64,000 nt of DNA from Oscarella lobularis (Eukaryota; Porifera; Homoscleromorpha; Homosclerophorida; Oscarellidae), in contig NC_089182.1 in assembly GCF_947507565.1 (NCBI RefSeq), positions 868,001-932,000 of the forward strand. The letters run 5' to 3'. Below the pieces are notes generated by a model. It saw nothing but the letters and a program-made list of their open reading frames with translations. It had not been told where the DNA came from and did no database searches. Of the stretch, positions 33,201 to 45,046 are shown in pieces. Both the position numbers and the translations under genes were made by a program. The first letter of the stretch is position 1. The number at the start of each line of letters is the position of its first letter.

Positions 33201-33935
33201 ATTTTCATCAATACGACTTCGTCACTCGACGAATCCGTTCCCACGAATCTAGCGTGCGTTACGGCGTCCGCTAAATTTTCTATTCCGATCGAACTTCCAT
33301 CTAAATTCGCATCTAAATCAATGCCTTGCCTTTCTAAATCCAAAACACTCGTCAAACGTACCTATTAGGCCGTAGGAGAGGAATTTATTGACGGCGGAAA
33401 GAGCGATCCCCGTTAGGGGGCCCGTCGTATCTTCCGATCGAATGACGTCGAGAAAGGGGCTCAAGAAAACGTTCACTTGAATCTCTTTCAAATCTATCGA
33501 TGGACAAAGCTTCGTTCATTCATTCATTCATTCTCGCTTCATTCATTTGTATTCGTGCCTCCGCTCGACGATAGAATTTCTTTCAGAACGTTGAAACTGT
33601 GTAGAACCGGGTCTTGCTCGTCGTCCTAGAAGCGACATTGTAGCGCAAGGGGCGCGCCGGTGTGAGGGCCAGTCATAATGCCGACTCTCGCGAGCGGAAC
33701 GTCACAGCGTGACGTCAACGACGCGCCTCGCTCTGCGTTCCGCTTTCTACGAGCGTCGGTACGCTAAATCGTGTCTCTCTCGATGTACCTGAGCTCTCGA
33801 GTGTCTCGTCGACCGACGCATCGCTCCCACAACCTGGGATAATTCGCCTGAGACGATATAGAGGCCATTTCGACGCGGCGGCGGCGGCGGAAAGCGAGTC
33901 TCAACGTCGGCCATGTTGCATCCGGGAGCGCTCAT
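27238..33935 (-). CDS. GBF1: GBF1-type large Arf guanine-nucleotide exchange factor
   Basis: Golgi/ER-Golgi Sec7-domain factor that loads Arf1 with GTP for COPI recruitment. The first exon gives [19 protein letters not shown], matching the GBF1 DCB N-terminus; Met at 33935 or the inner Met before ADVETRF could be the start. The HUS region and a charged, Ser-rich linker follow (GAC/GAT run at about 31440-31490). The Sec7 domain spans about 31250-30600, with the catalytic glutamate in [10 protein letters not shown] and the helix [21 protein letters not shown] domains make up the rest, ending in a Pro/Ser-rich tail with DVIDI at the stop. Brefeldin sensitivity cannot be judged here. It lies 44 bp downstream of the BRF2-like stop on the same strand. 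It is the largest gene in the window, with many small introns. Confidence 0.93.
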
Positions 33936-33979
33936 CTTATCTACCTCCCCGTATCCATAAAATTAATTGATTAAAAGTT

Positions 33980-35872
33980 CTATAAAGCAATGGTTTGTTG
34001 TGCTTCTTCTTTGCTCTTAATATAGCTTCTTAGGCTTTCTTCGGGTATGTCTCTGCTATCTGGATAGACTCTCATTTCATCCTGTACATTATGTATGTAT
34101 TTAATATAGTCACGTTTTTGCTTACCTCGGTAAAAAGTCCTCCTTCTGATGCTTCCTTTGCTTTCTTCTTTAAATTTCGCAATTCTTCCAAACCCCTTTC
34201 GTTCTCCAAGTCAACTTCGTTCTGCCTTTTCTGTCCTGCCGCAGACCTAGGCATCTTTCTAATTGAAAAAAACAGCTCTAATAACAACATTACTATTTAC
34301 TTTGTCGAAAAATCTTACTCTCGTTCTTCCTGATCCAACTTTGTAAGTAAAACGGCTTTAAATTCTAAAATCTTGTCCAAATGAGACTTCACGTCATTTT
34401 CGCTTATATCATCTATAAATCGATCAGCAAATGAATTCCTTGTGCTTACGTCTCGAGAACGATTTCGTACCCGGCATCCACGGTAAACGTTTACACAAAC
34501 TCAAAAGAATAGTGCGAATCTCTCCGCACAACTAAAAAAAGAATTATAGTACAGTAGCCTTCTTCTTCGCTTGCAAAATGTATTAATTACTGTCGACAAA
34601 GAATGCGGAGCTTTGTGGCACCTCTTTGCGACGATTTTCACAAACGACCTCCTATCCTTTTTCTACCCACCAAACCGTTTGTTTTATTTATACTCGATGT
34701 CTTGACGTGTTCTTACCCCTTTGCGCATTTGGAAGTCCTTTGATTCCCAAGCTAATACAAGGCAAGCAGCTCCGCGAAGAAAACCGCTGCAAGACTGCTG
34801 TTTATATACAGTATTTTAAGTCTTTAACTATGGTAATCTAACCTGTAATTATCAGCAATCCCAAAATCTTCCATCAGCTCAAAAAGCCTAAATAAAAAAA
34901 AATTCCTTACTATCCTTTCCTCAATTACACGCGTCACTTTTCTGTTGTCGTCAAGACGGCGCCGCGTATTTCGTTCGGAATATCTGCCTCCCCGCAATAT
35001 CTCTCCACGTGCTACAGAAACAGTTTTAAATTTTTTCGTCTGTCTTATCTTCCCTCACCTGAAAATCGGAAGGAGGCTTGTAATTGTAACGCGGAAACGC
35101 TTCTATCATTAACTTATAAGTTCGTCCCACGGCATAAAGCGTCTCATTGGCTGCGCTCTATAATAAGAGAAAGTAGAGAGACTGCTTCAAATAAAAGATG
35201 TCATGTGCCCAACTGCTATTTCTCTCAATGTCATTGTGACGTTATGTTGCTTGCACACTGCATAAATGCAACTGTAAAAAAATCAAAAAATTCGGAGATG
35301 TCTTATCGTAAAATTCAAGTCGAATTTTTTTACCTTGCAGCAAGAGTTCTTCTTTGGCGTGGCGCTCCGAATATTCTAGAAACGTGGCGAAAAACTTCCT
35401 TTGCCTACAAGAGAAATCTACTAAGCTCCAATTAGAAGAAATGAAATCTCAAATTGCCTGAGTTTCCATTTCCATCGGCAATTTTAATTTTTTCGCCGAC
35501 AAACCGATTTCTTTGATCCAGTTTTCCTAAAGAAAATTTCCAAAAAAGAGAAAATGCCTTTATTTCGTACTCACGATGGCTTTCGATGTCTTCGTAGGCC
35601 AAGAAGCCCTGCAGAAATCCAAAGTAAAAGACGAGGAAATGGCGCACAAAGAACCCGTTATACCATTTAGCTTCAAACAAACTTTGACGATCGGAAACTA
35701 AATTGCCCGAATTCTCGACGAACGCTCCGCACGACGAGCACACCTCGAAGAACGTCAATAATCGCGCACAGTGAACTCGAATCAGTACTTTAATTGCTTC
35801 GCATCCGACGACGTCGCTTTCGAGCGTTCCTTCCTTGCAAACGGTGCACACATTCGACGACGACGACGCCAT
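33980..35872 (-). CDS. BRF2: BRF2-like TFIIIB subunit (TFIIB-family)
   Basis: The N-terminal exon encodes a TFIIB-type zinc ribbon: CTVCKEGTLESDVVGCEAIK spliced (45-bp intron) to VCSSCGAFVENSGNL. Later exons give ENWIKEIGLSAKKLKLP, SAANETLYAVGRTYKLMI, YCGEADIPNEIRGAVL and LFELMEDFGIADNY, compatible with cyclin-fold repeats. The C-terminal exons are basic and helical (KMPRSAAGQKRQNEV, LEELRNLKKKAKEAS), then DIPEESLRSYIKSKEEAQ, which resembles the BRF2 C-terminal segment EIEQYLRTPQEV. BRF2 recruits RNA polymerase III to type 3 promoters such as U6. The zinc ribbon is clear; the choice of BRF2 over another TFIIB relative rests on the NETxxxxGR motif and the tail, so it is moderate. The start is 53 bp from the divergent GTPase start, suggesting a shared promoter. 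Confidence 0.65.
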
Positions 35873-35925
35873 TCTGCATAACGCACGCGTTGAACATACA
35901 AACCCCCCGTATACGGCGAAAAATA

Positions 35926-36626
35926 ATGTCCTGCACCGGCCAACAGCAGCGCGAAATCAAAATGGCTTTATTTGGCGACACAGGCGTGGGAAAGACGTCT
36001 CTCTTTCTACGCTTCTTCGATCCTGACGTCACAGAAGAAGGAATTCGGCACCCGGAAGAATATTTTGGCACTCTCGCAGACTGCACGCGAATGTACACGT
36101 GCAAAAACGATATCAAAATAAACGTAAGCAAAAAGTCGCAAAGCGAAAGCGAAAATCGAAGGTGGGCGTGTTCTAGGCGACTCTTCTGGACACGGCCGGG
36201 CAAGAGAAATACCATCCTAGCGTGACGAAAAGTCTTTATCGCGACACGCACGCACTTCTCTTCGTCTACGCCATCAACGATGAGAACACGTTATTTTCGC
36301 TTCGCAACTGGATTGATAACGCGCTATGTAACGTGATGCACCAATGCCGGTTCTACCTCATCGGAAACAAAGTCGATCTTCGAGCGGATGTGGGGAAAAG
36401 TGATTCGGCTCAGTTTGTCAAAGAGTTTGGGTCGTGCGACGTCAAAGAGACGCCGCGCACGTCGGCACTTCGGGGAACGAACGTTCGGAAAATGTTTCAA
36501 TTTGTAGTCGACGATATAGTAAATGAAATTTTCGAGACGCAGCAGCAGCAAGACGAGGACAAAATGCGCGTGAAACTAGACAAACAACAGACTGAAAAAG
36601 AAAAGGAATTGATTTCTTGTTGTTAG
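35926..36626 (+). CDS. Divergent Rab-like small GTPase
   Basis: Two exons (35926-36123 and 36177-36626), 215 residues. Start MSCTGQQQREIKMALFGD. G1 is GDTGVGKTS, G3 LLDTAGQEKY (created by the splice), G4 NKVDL and G5 TSAL, so nucleotide binding looks intact. The C-terminus is Gln/Lys-rich and ends in CC, a Rab-type geranylgeranylation signal. The effector region between G1 and G3 (EEYFGTLADCTRMYT) is not that of a Rab I can name. Probably a membrane-traffic switch. It shares a 53-bp intergenic promoter with the BRF2-like gene and ends 27 bp from the stop of the convergent type I receptor gene. Confidence 0.85.
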
Positions 36627-36653
36627 CAAATAATGTACATTCGATTCGATTAT

Positions 36654-38696
36654 TCACAATAGATTGATTTTGTAGTTGCCCTCGCAGACTTTTCCCAGGG
36701 ATTTCTTGACGCGAAGCGCGGTGAGCCTCGCGCCCGGATTCTCGTGCCAACACTCGCTCATGAGTCGAGCGAATACCTTGAGGAGATCGTCCTTCTCCCA
36801 GTGTTCGGATATAGACGGGCGAATTTTCGAATCCGCGACGACTTTTCGCATTTCTTCGAAAGACGGATCCGGAGGCACGGCGTCGTAGTACGGAACCTGA
36901 AACTCTTCCACAATACCTAATAATTAAAAAAGAAAATAATAATTAAATCCGGGTGTCACGTGATAGTCCATACCTTGCGATATGCATCGTCTCGACATTT
37001 CCCAAAGAATCAATCCCATCGCATAAATATCGATTTGCCGAAACGAATCGAACATCATGACGTCGACCGTTTCATTCAACACTTCCGGTGCCATATACCG
37101 CTTCGTACCCACCTTATGCTCGGGCACGTCCAACGGCTCCCCAGTTCCCCCGCTCGCACCATCGGACGTATTCAACACGGCCAAACCCAAGTCGCCGACG
37201 CAACAGGTGAGATCGTGTTTAACGAGAATATTCTTACTCTTCAAATCGCGATGAGCGATGCCCGGCTTTCCCTGCAAGCCCTGTATCTCCGAATGAAGAT
37301 GCGCGACGCCGCTCACCATGGTATAAGCCATTTTGAGAAGAGTCTCCGCGCTCAATTCGGCCGAGTGAAGATAATCGTACAACGACCCGTTGGCATGGTA
37401 TTGCGTGATGAGCCACAATTCCGTGCACGATCCATTGCTCACCATGTCCGACGCGAAAAAGCCGAGAATGTTGTCGTGACGCAATAACACCGTGTTATAG
37501 ATTGACGATTCTCGATGCCACGACTGCTCGTCGCGCGACGAAAATATTTTGACGGCGAGTTGATTCGATTGCCACGTGCCTCGAAATACGGATCCGTATC
37601 GTCCGCTTCCGATGCACTCGCCCAAGTGAATTTGACGAGCGATCGTTCGCTGTTGAAGAAACGGAAGTCCCGATCCGCTGCCGGACGTGAACGTCTGCTC
37701 GTCGACGTGTCGCGGCGGCGGCGGGGAGAGCGACGAAAGGGGTTTGGGAGTGATTTCGGTTGGATAGATGTTGATTTGATTATCGATATTGACGTCTCGA
37801 CGAGATCGTTTGCGCATGCGGAGGAAGAAGAAAAGCCCGAAAAGGACGGCGATGATTAGGGCGAGTGGAATGGCCAAACCCAAGGCTATTTTTAACTTGG
37901 TGCCGTCGTCGGACTGAAGCGCTAGGGGAGGGAAAAAAAAAAAGAGATATGAGAGGTACTGTAGAACATATTGACTAAACAAACGCGCCAATGGGAAGCA
38001 TAACAAATAAACCGCAAGCATGCTGACTTGACTAATCAAATAATAATGGAGAAAAGAAGAAGAAGGGACGTAAAACGCGCGCACTTTTTTTAGGAGACTT
38101 ATACGATTCACGTGACTAGCGCGGAAAATTTCCAAAAGAGAGACGTACAGCAGACGTTATTTAGCGAAGGCCTAAATCAATGGTGACTAGACTAATCCTA
38201 TTAGCTGGACTCCCCCAACGCGAAGGGCGAGACAAAAAGGAAAAAGATTCCCTCCCCCCCTTTTTTTTTCTACCGGGCGCGGAGACGGACGATCTCGAAG
38301 TGCCTGGGGTCGTGGGAAGAGGCGGCAGCGTCGGCGCGAGATCTCGATTGCAGAAATCGGCATCGTCGCAGCACAAAGTGATCGTGTCCAGTTTTTCGTT
38401 GTAACCCCGGTTACAAGAGTGTGCCCAGAAGCTGTTCCTATCCGCGATGCAGTACTTGTTCAGTACTGTGTCGCCCTCTGGATATCGAACGAGTTCGGAT
38501 AAGCATGCGAATCCCGTGCAAGCGTTCGCGTGCGCGCACGAGTGCGTGCTGCATGCGCACTCGACGCTAATGCTGTCGTCTGTATCGAAAGAGATTCGTG
38601 CGTACGGTTACGAACGCCTCCGGAGTGCTTACTGAAGTCGAATGCTCGAATAGTCGTGCCGAGAAAGGCGACAACGAGGACAATCTCGCTTCGCAT
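36654..38696 (-). CDS. TGF-beta superfamily type I receptor (ALK1/2-like serine/threonine kinase)
   Basis: Exon 1 gives the signal peptide [18 protein letters not shown], then FDF. Splicing to [18 protein letters not shown] opens a Cys-rich three-finger ectodomain ending [12 protein letters not shown], the activin-receptor signature. The membrane helix is [21 protein letters not shown] box ([14 protein letters not shown]) marks it as type I. Kinase motifs are [33 protein letters not shown] (DLG in place of DFG, normal for this family) and [12 protein letters not shown], and it ends NYKINLL. The L45 loop reads [14 protein letters not shown]. Its SDM matches ALK1/ALK2 rather than TGF-beta/activin receptors, so SMAD1/5 signalling is inferred. 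An intron of about 355 bp separates ectodomain and helix exons. Confidence 0.93.
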
Positions 38697-38814
38697 CTTG
38701 TCTTCCTTTGTGTGAAGTGGCGTAATGTGACGCAGGCTAACGCGCTAGTCTCAACGATACATCCTCATGACGCCAAACAGACTGACCACAAGGACGTGTT
38801 CTATTTTAGTCCTA

Positions 38815-39753
38815 CTACTCTACGTACAAGCCAAAATCAATTCTTTTGGACGAGTAGAAATTTCCTTCTGCGTCGGTCGCTTTTCTTACCCACACGCCGT
38901 TCTTAAAAAAATCCTGATCGACCCACTCCATCATCTGAGTGCTTGAGTAGGGTCCATACGCTTTTGCCTCATCTGTGTTTTCCCATTTGTAATACCAATT
39001 TACTTCGTCACTTCCGCCCATTTCCTTTCCGCCGCCGCTCTTCACTTCGTAAGCAATCTTCTCATAGGAAAAAGCGTAGACATCCTGATGCCCAGCTCCC
39101 AATAATCGATCCGCCAATTCAGTCAATTTCAATAATCCAACTTTATCTCCATCGTCACCATCGCAGTTATCCTCGTCCGTTTCTTCAAGCGAATACTTTG
39201 ACCTAATATTCCTCTTCTTTTTCTTCTTATCGCTTCCACCTAATCTACGCAAAGCTTTCGTGACTGTCTCGCCCGGTCTCAATAACTCTAACATCTCCTT
39301 CATCACATCCAATACATTCACATCCTCTTGTCCTTCGTCGTCGTCGTCATCCTCGTCGCCACCCAAATCGTCCAATTCTTTTTCGGTCGATTTTTGATGA
39401 ACCTGCTTCCAGTCGACACTCTCCAGCCAATTATCGTCGACCTGATTTGAATCCTTCGTCGCAATATAGTGCCCCGATTGGTCGAAGTATCCCTCTTCCA
39501 TTTCTTCTTTCAAATTGAATGGCGTCATTCGAACGCCGCCTTCGTTGAAGTCGATCGTCCTTTCTTCTTCTCCTTCGATTTCGTCGTCGCTCAAGCGGAC
39601 GCCACGCCCACTTTCCTTCCCTTCGTCTTCTTCCTCGTCGCTGTCCAACGAATGCTTTTCTTTGAATCGCGACGGCTTGATTGGCTTCCTTTCGGGATCG
39701 TCTTCCCTTTCGAGGTCGTGGAAGGTCACTTTTCGTCGTTTGGGAGCAGACAT
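38815..39753 (-). CDS. CD2BP2: CD2BP2/LIN1-type GYF-domain spliceosomal protein
   Basis: Single-exon gene of 312 residues. The N-terminus MSAPKRRKVTFHDLE is basic; a long acidic region with RFKEKHSLDSDEEED follows. Conserved blocks are TPFNLKEEMEEGYFDQSGHY and DNWLESVDW. The C-terminal GYF domain (from about residue 245) includes WYYKWENTDEAKAYGPY, MMEWVDQDFFKNGVWVRK and DFGLYVE. CD2BP2 binds proline-rich PPGW-type motifs and is a component of the U5 snRNP. The tracking of the human protein end to end makes this secure. The upstream in-frame extension beyond 39753 was not used, because MSAPK is the family start. Its start faces the dehydrogenase start 53 bp away, implying a shared promoter. 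Confidence 0.94.
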   Translation of the reverse strand: MSAPKRRKVTFHDLEREDDPERKPIKPSRFKEKHSLDSDEEEDEGKESGRGVRLSDDEIEGEEERTIDFNEGGVRMTPFNLKEEMEEGYFDQSGHYIATKDSNQVDDNWLESVDWKQVHQKSTEKELDDLGGDEDDDDDEGQEDVNVLDVMKEMLELLRPGETVTKALRRLGGSDKKKKKRNIRSKYSLEETDEDNCDGDDGDKVGLLKLTELADRLLGAGHQDVYAFSYEKIAYEVKSGGGKEMGGSDEVNWYYKWENTDEAKAYGPYSSTQMMEWVDQDFFKNGVWVRKATDAEGNFYSSKRIDFGLYVE

Positions 39754-39806
39754 TCTATTCCTTATACGGGCTAACGAACGGCACAAAGAACTCCCGGCTT
39801 ACGAGA

Positions 39807-40565
39807 ATGAGCGATAAAGCGTTTGCAGGCCAAGTCGGCATCATAACGGGCGGCTCGAGCGGATTGGGCAAGGGAATAGTGGAAAGACTTGCATCCGAAG
39901 GCCTAACGGCGGTCATCTTCGACACGAACCGTGATCTGACAACTCGAGTGGAAGCGGAAATGAAAGAGAAAGGATACGCGGTCGATTCGGCCGTGGTCGA
40001 CATCTCCGACGAAGAATCGGTGTCGCGTGGCTTCGAATACGTTCGCACGAAGTACGCCCGTCTCGACGTACTCGTCAACAGCGCCGGGATTACGGGACCT
40101 ACTGCCGACGTCATTACCAACGTCACGCGACCCGATTTTGACCGCGTCTTCGCTATCAACGTACGGGGAAGTTTCCTCGTGACGAAATACGCCGTGAATG
40201 AAATGAAAAAGCGCAATTACGGTCGCGTAATGCTGATTGCTTCGGTTTCCGGCAAAGAAGGAAATGCCACTGCCGCCGCCTATAGCGCTAGCAAGGCCGC
40301 CGTCATTGGCCTTGCAAAAGCAGTTGGAAAAGAATACGCTGATACGGGAATTACCATTAATTCTATTGCCCCGGCAACCGTAGAAACGCCCCTTGTTCTT
40401 AATTCCAGTCCCGATTATGTTCAACGGCAAGTGAATAGGATTCCCATGTTGAGAATGGGAAAAATTGAAGAGGTTGCTGCAGCGATTCGATACGCCGTCT
40501 CGCCCGAAGCTAGTTTTCATACGGGATTTTGTTTTGACGTCTCAGGAGGACGATCTACCTATTAG
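39807..40565 (+). CDS. Short-chain dehydrogenase/reductase, FabG-like
   Basis: Single exon of 252 residues starting MSDKAFAGQVGIITGG. The Rossmann motif is TGGSSGLG (residues ~14-21), with NSAG at ~91, a catalytic Ser in IASVSG, YSASK (Tyr159, Lys163) and a terminal FDVSGGRSTY, so the SDR tetrad is complete. The acidic residue after beta-2 (VIFDTN) suggests NAD(H) rather than NADP(H). The closest family resemblance is to 3-oxoacyl-ACP reductase/glucose dehydrogenase-like classical SDRs, which are common in bacteria. The substrate cannot be read from sequence. No signal peptide or membrane helix. The intronless structure raises the possibility of horizontal acquisition, but the neighbouring CD2BP2 also lacks introns, so this is weak. 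Confidence 0.9.
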   Translation: MSDKAFAGQVGIITGGSSGLGKGIVERLASEGLTAVIFDTNRDLTTRVEAEMKEKGYAVDSAVVDISDEESVSRGFEYVRTKYARLDVLVNSAGITGPTADVITNVTRPDFDRVFAINVRGSFLVTKYAVNEMKKRNYGRVMLIASVSGKEGNATAAAYSASKAAVIGLAKAVGKEYADTGITINSIAPATVETPLVLNSSPDYVQRQVNRIPMLRMGKIEEVAAAIRYAVSPEASFHTGFCFDVSGGRSTY

Positions 40566-40650
40566 TTCATTGTTTGTATTTTTTTTATGAGCTCACATGC
40601 AAATTCCCTATATCTACTCGCGTAATAATAAAAAGACAATTGACAGACAT

Positions 40651-43600
40651 TTATACAGATGATTCCTTCACAGATGGGTTTGTGACTTCGAATTTTATTC
40701 CTTCGTCCTTTGGACTTGCTGCTCTCCAATCTTCGGTCGCTAAACCCGGGTTCTTTCTGTATCTTGGCTTGTGCTCTTCGTCAAGATGTCTCCACAAATT
40801 GCATCGATTTAATTCTGCCGAGATGTTGATGTTGCTCGATATGGGTACTATTGTATTGTGTTCGGTCGGTAAGTGAGTGCCCTTTTTCTTTTTCTCGTCC
40901 GCCTTTTTTCTCTTTATGAACTCGGGAAGCCGATCGTCCAATATCGCCAATTCTTTCTCGGTGAAAATCTTATTCATCAATTTGCGCACGACGACGAGGA
41001 GGAGAACGAAGACGGGAAGGGCGATGCTAGCGGGAGTTAGTTTGATCACAACTAACACGACGAGACATATAAATTGAATAGTCGTAAAAAGATGGATTCG
41101 CTTGTTGGGAAGATGACGAATGTAGTATCGATCTGGCTGATATTTAGGCGGCATCAAAATAATAAGGCAACGCTCGACGAACTAAAAATTTACCCCAATC
41201 GAATTTAAAATAAATTTAAAACTAAGATGCTAACCTGAACTCCTTTCAAAGATGAAACTCCCATGAAGAGAAAGATCCCATAAAGAACAGGCATAGGAAT
41301 GATCTAGCAAAGCAATAAAAATACAGCGTAAAAGAAGTTTTATTCTCTTATACCTTTAGCACTGGAGTGAGCAATAGAGATAGCCCTATAAGAAGCGCCA
41401 CAACAAACGCCGTCACTCTTTGCTCCCTATAAAAAAAGACGCCACCGCCCAAATTCAATTCAAACATACGTCTATTTCCTTCTACTTTCTGCTAACCGTA
41501 TTCCAAGAAACGTTGGACTTTCGCCGGGCGCGTTCGTCTTGCTGAAAACCTTGAGACTGTTAACGTGAGTCACAGAGCGAACCGTAGCAGCAACGACCCA
41601 CGGAAGGCCCATAACCGAGCAAAGAACAAACAGCAGAGCGACGATGAATAGATCCAAATGATAGCCAGCTCCTTTCTAAAAAGCAGAAATCTTAAAAAAA
41701 CACGAGACTTGATACTGAGATCAGTCCACCACCTTTAATCGGTTTTCCTTTCGATTAGTAATAATAGCCGTTATTTGTTGATCCATAAAAACCAATATGA
41801 CGAGTAGTATAGCGGGTAAAAGAGCGGCTACTGGTGCCCAACCGGGAAAGCCAGATGGAATAGGATTAATAAAGAAACCTCGCTTCTCCGGCTCGGTGGG
41901 ACTGAACTCAGAAGGAACAACCAATTTGGGCGTATTGACGTCAAACGCCGCGTCCATACCGACCCAGAAGACCACCGCAATCACAACGGCAAAATCACTA
42001 ATAATACGTCGTACCTTCAACAAAAAAAAGAATTATTAATTAATAAATTGATGCATAGATTTCGATTCCTCTTACGCTCGATGGTAAGAATCGCGACTTC
42101 TGAAAAGCCTTGAGATAGAGAGCAACCAAAAACGTGCCAGACATCAAGATAATCGATAGAAAAAGAACTTCTCTTTGACCTTTAGGACAATGGGATCCGC
42201 TTACAGTCCCACTAGCCGCTTCACAATCTTCGTCTGTCATTGGAGGAAGATAGCCAATCAGCGTTGTCGTCGTCGTTGTCTGATTTGTCAGCGTCAAATT
42301 CGTCGAATTCGTCACGCACGCGCAATTTCGATACACGTCCGGATTGGCGAAATTGATGGAAATCAGATATTCGCTTCCGATGCCAAAGATCTTACTGATT
42401 GCTTCAAAAATGAATATAACCGATATCAAAACCGAAAACGTCTCCTCGGTGAATCGCGTGATGTATTGAACGAGCGCACTCGCGTCCGTCGCGACGAGAA
42501 TAATGCATAGGAGAGCCGTCCAAAGGCCGATCCATTCGCGAAAGGCGAGATAGTCGATATCCGAATCCTTGCAGAACGTAAAAAGAATTTCTTCGAAAAC
42601 GAGCATCGGCCCGGTCGCTCCTAAAATGATGAGCGGTTGACCGCCGGTCAGGGCGAAGAGCATCCCGGTCAGAGACGAAGCGAGAATCATTTCGAAGGCA
42701 GCCTAAAAAGGATTAAATGTAAAAGAATACGTTTAGTTAGTTAGTTGTAGGATTTTTACCTCTAGATTATCCGTCTTTCCGCCGAGAACGCCGCCGAATG
42801 TAATCGCGGGCGAAATGCTCGCGAAGAAGATGAATAGAATCGATGCGATGCACTGCAGGCTCAAAGCGTCTTTAATATCGCTTGCGTAGTAGATCGACTT
42901 GCGCTTCACATCCTGAATCAAGCCACCGAAGATTCTAAAAAGAAAACAACTCGCATTATACCTATGTGCGACGCTACTCCTATTTACCTCTTCGTTCTTT
43001 TTATCTGATCCGCGTGGCCCTGATTGTCGTGCTCCCCGCCGGGGCCTCCCCCATTTCCCGGCGCTCCGCCGCCGCCGCCGCCGCCGCCGCCTCCCTCGCC
43101 GCACTGCAACGCGTCGAACGAATGATTCCGCTTCTGATCGAGCGCCGACGGCATCGGCGGATGAGCGAACGAACGCTTGCGTTCTTCGGCCGTCGGTAGC
43201 TTCTTCGGCGGCTCGATGCGCGTCGTGGGATCCCATTCTCCGGGCGGAAGAATCACGACCTAAACGTTATAAAAAAATAAATGAATCTATTGATTAAATC
43301 CAATGTTTTACCTGGTCAAGAAACACGTCGATTCCAGCTAGGATGTCTTCCCTATTCGATGCTTTGTAGGCGACGTCGTGAAAAATCTAACGGTCTCGTA
43401 ATTAAATTGAATTTCTTTGTCGCTTTTTTTTTCCTTACCGGGTCTGACATGAGAGTTGCCACAGAACGACCCACTTCGTGATTGCTCGCCTGACTTCCCA
43501 AGGGTCCGAGAAGAATGACGAGAAATCGAGTTGGCAGGGGAACTTCCGTCAAGTCGCCCAATAGGACGGCGTCCTTCAGTCGAATAAAAGCCATGAGTTG

Positions 43601-44933
43601 GTGCTCGATAAATTCCAATTCTCCAACGAGAACATTAGATGCCTCGGCTCCAGGCGGAAGTTTTTTCATTAGGGGAGGATCCTAGGAGAAAAACAACAAC
43701 TAATTATTCGTCTCATAATTTAAAATTGTTCTATTTTCACTTTCGCGTGTCCAAACGATGCGTTTCGCGACGGCGGACCGTCGCCGTGACCGGCGTCCGT
43801 CACCACGGACCCGGAAGCATTGTGATTGCTGACGCTCAGCGAGGCCGTTTCCTCGGCGACGGGAGACAGAGCCGGGTGAGATCCGTGCGCCGGCTGAATG
43901 GACGGATCAGAATGAGAATGCGATTCCAAGTCGCTTAAGTGACGGTGAAAAGAGCCCTTGATCGCCTGGAGAATACCTCCTTTGTGATGATGATGATGGT
44001 GGTGGTGGTCTCGATGGTGGTGGTCTCGATGGTGGCCGTGATGACGATGCTTTAGCAACAAGGTGTCGATCACTTTTTGCCTGTGCTTCGCATCCAATTG
44101 CCGTGAATTGACGAAGTGATCGAGAACGACACCTAGTACACACATACGTACATATATTTACTATATATTTTAGGCTTTGTACCTGCGATCTGTTCCAATG
44201 TCTTTGCTTCCAAATCGAATATGACGTTTCCTCGCAACATGCAACTTCTCAGTTCGAAGAGGCTGTGCAATGACAAGGTGGCAACGTGCGGCTTGCTCCA
44301 CTTCTCGCCGCCCTCTTCTACGTCCTCCTCGAACTTGATCCATCGCGCCGTTTCCCGCCATTCCATTTCGTGGCTCTTTCCCGCCGACAATTCTTCCAAT
44401 TCGGTGAACACGGTCGGCATTTCCTGACCGCTGACGTCATCGCCGCCGATGACAAATTTGACGCGATCAGCCGGGACTTCCTCTTTCACTTCCGATCGTT
44501 TCTCTAGAAACCGGAAATCGAAATCCCTCCCATTTCATTTCATTTTGCTCATTCATTCCAATGAGAACAAGGAATGAATGAACGAACGAATCGTACGTAC
44601 GTCTTCGCTTGGGCGATCGCCATCCCTTCATCGATTCGTCGACGAAAAAGTCGGCTTTTTGTCGTTTTTCGTCGCTGCCTCTTCGACTGCCCGATGATTT
44701 TCGATGGTGTTTATGGTGATGGTGGTGATGGCGACGACGCGAAGGGTCGTGAACGCCGAAATAGAGAACGCGATGATGACCTGGACGCGATGAACCGTCA
44801 TTTCCGCGAAAAGAGAACGAGTAGGGAACCCTTTTCCCGTCGCTAACTCACCCGTAATCTCCGAGTAATCGCGTTGAGCCGGACCGACTGGGTTGTGGGC
44901 GTTAGGATCGACGGGAGCGTCGCATTCGTCCAT
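40651..44933 (-). CDS. SLC4-family sodium-coupled bicarbonate transporter
   Basis: Multi-exon gene. The N-terminal cytosolic domain has [20 protein letters not shown] and [14 protein letters not shown], then a His-rich insert ([13 protein letters not shown], about 43985-44050). [29 protein letters not shown] and [16 protein letters not shown] are conserved in Na+-coupled members. The membrane domain includes [45 protein letters not shown]-type segments, [33 protein letters not shown] and [14 protein letters not shown]. It resembles NBCn/NDCBE (SLC4A7/8/10) more than the AE exchangers by the [14 protein letters not shown] and APGE segments. Role: HCO3-/Na+ transport and pH control at the plasma membrane. 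The Na+ stoichiometry is inference. The start lies 113 bp from the PMS2 stop. Confidence 0.93.
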
Positions 44934-45046
44934 TGCTTTCGCTCGGCGTTTTATGAGCAGTCTCAGGCGGTGGCTATGACGTCGTCGCGCCTTGTGGAGA
45001 GCGTGATGTGCTTGCCCGGATTAGCGTTATTTGTTTATTTATTTAT

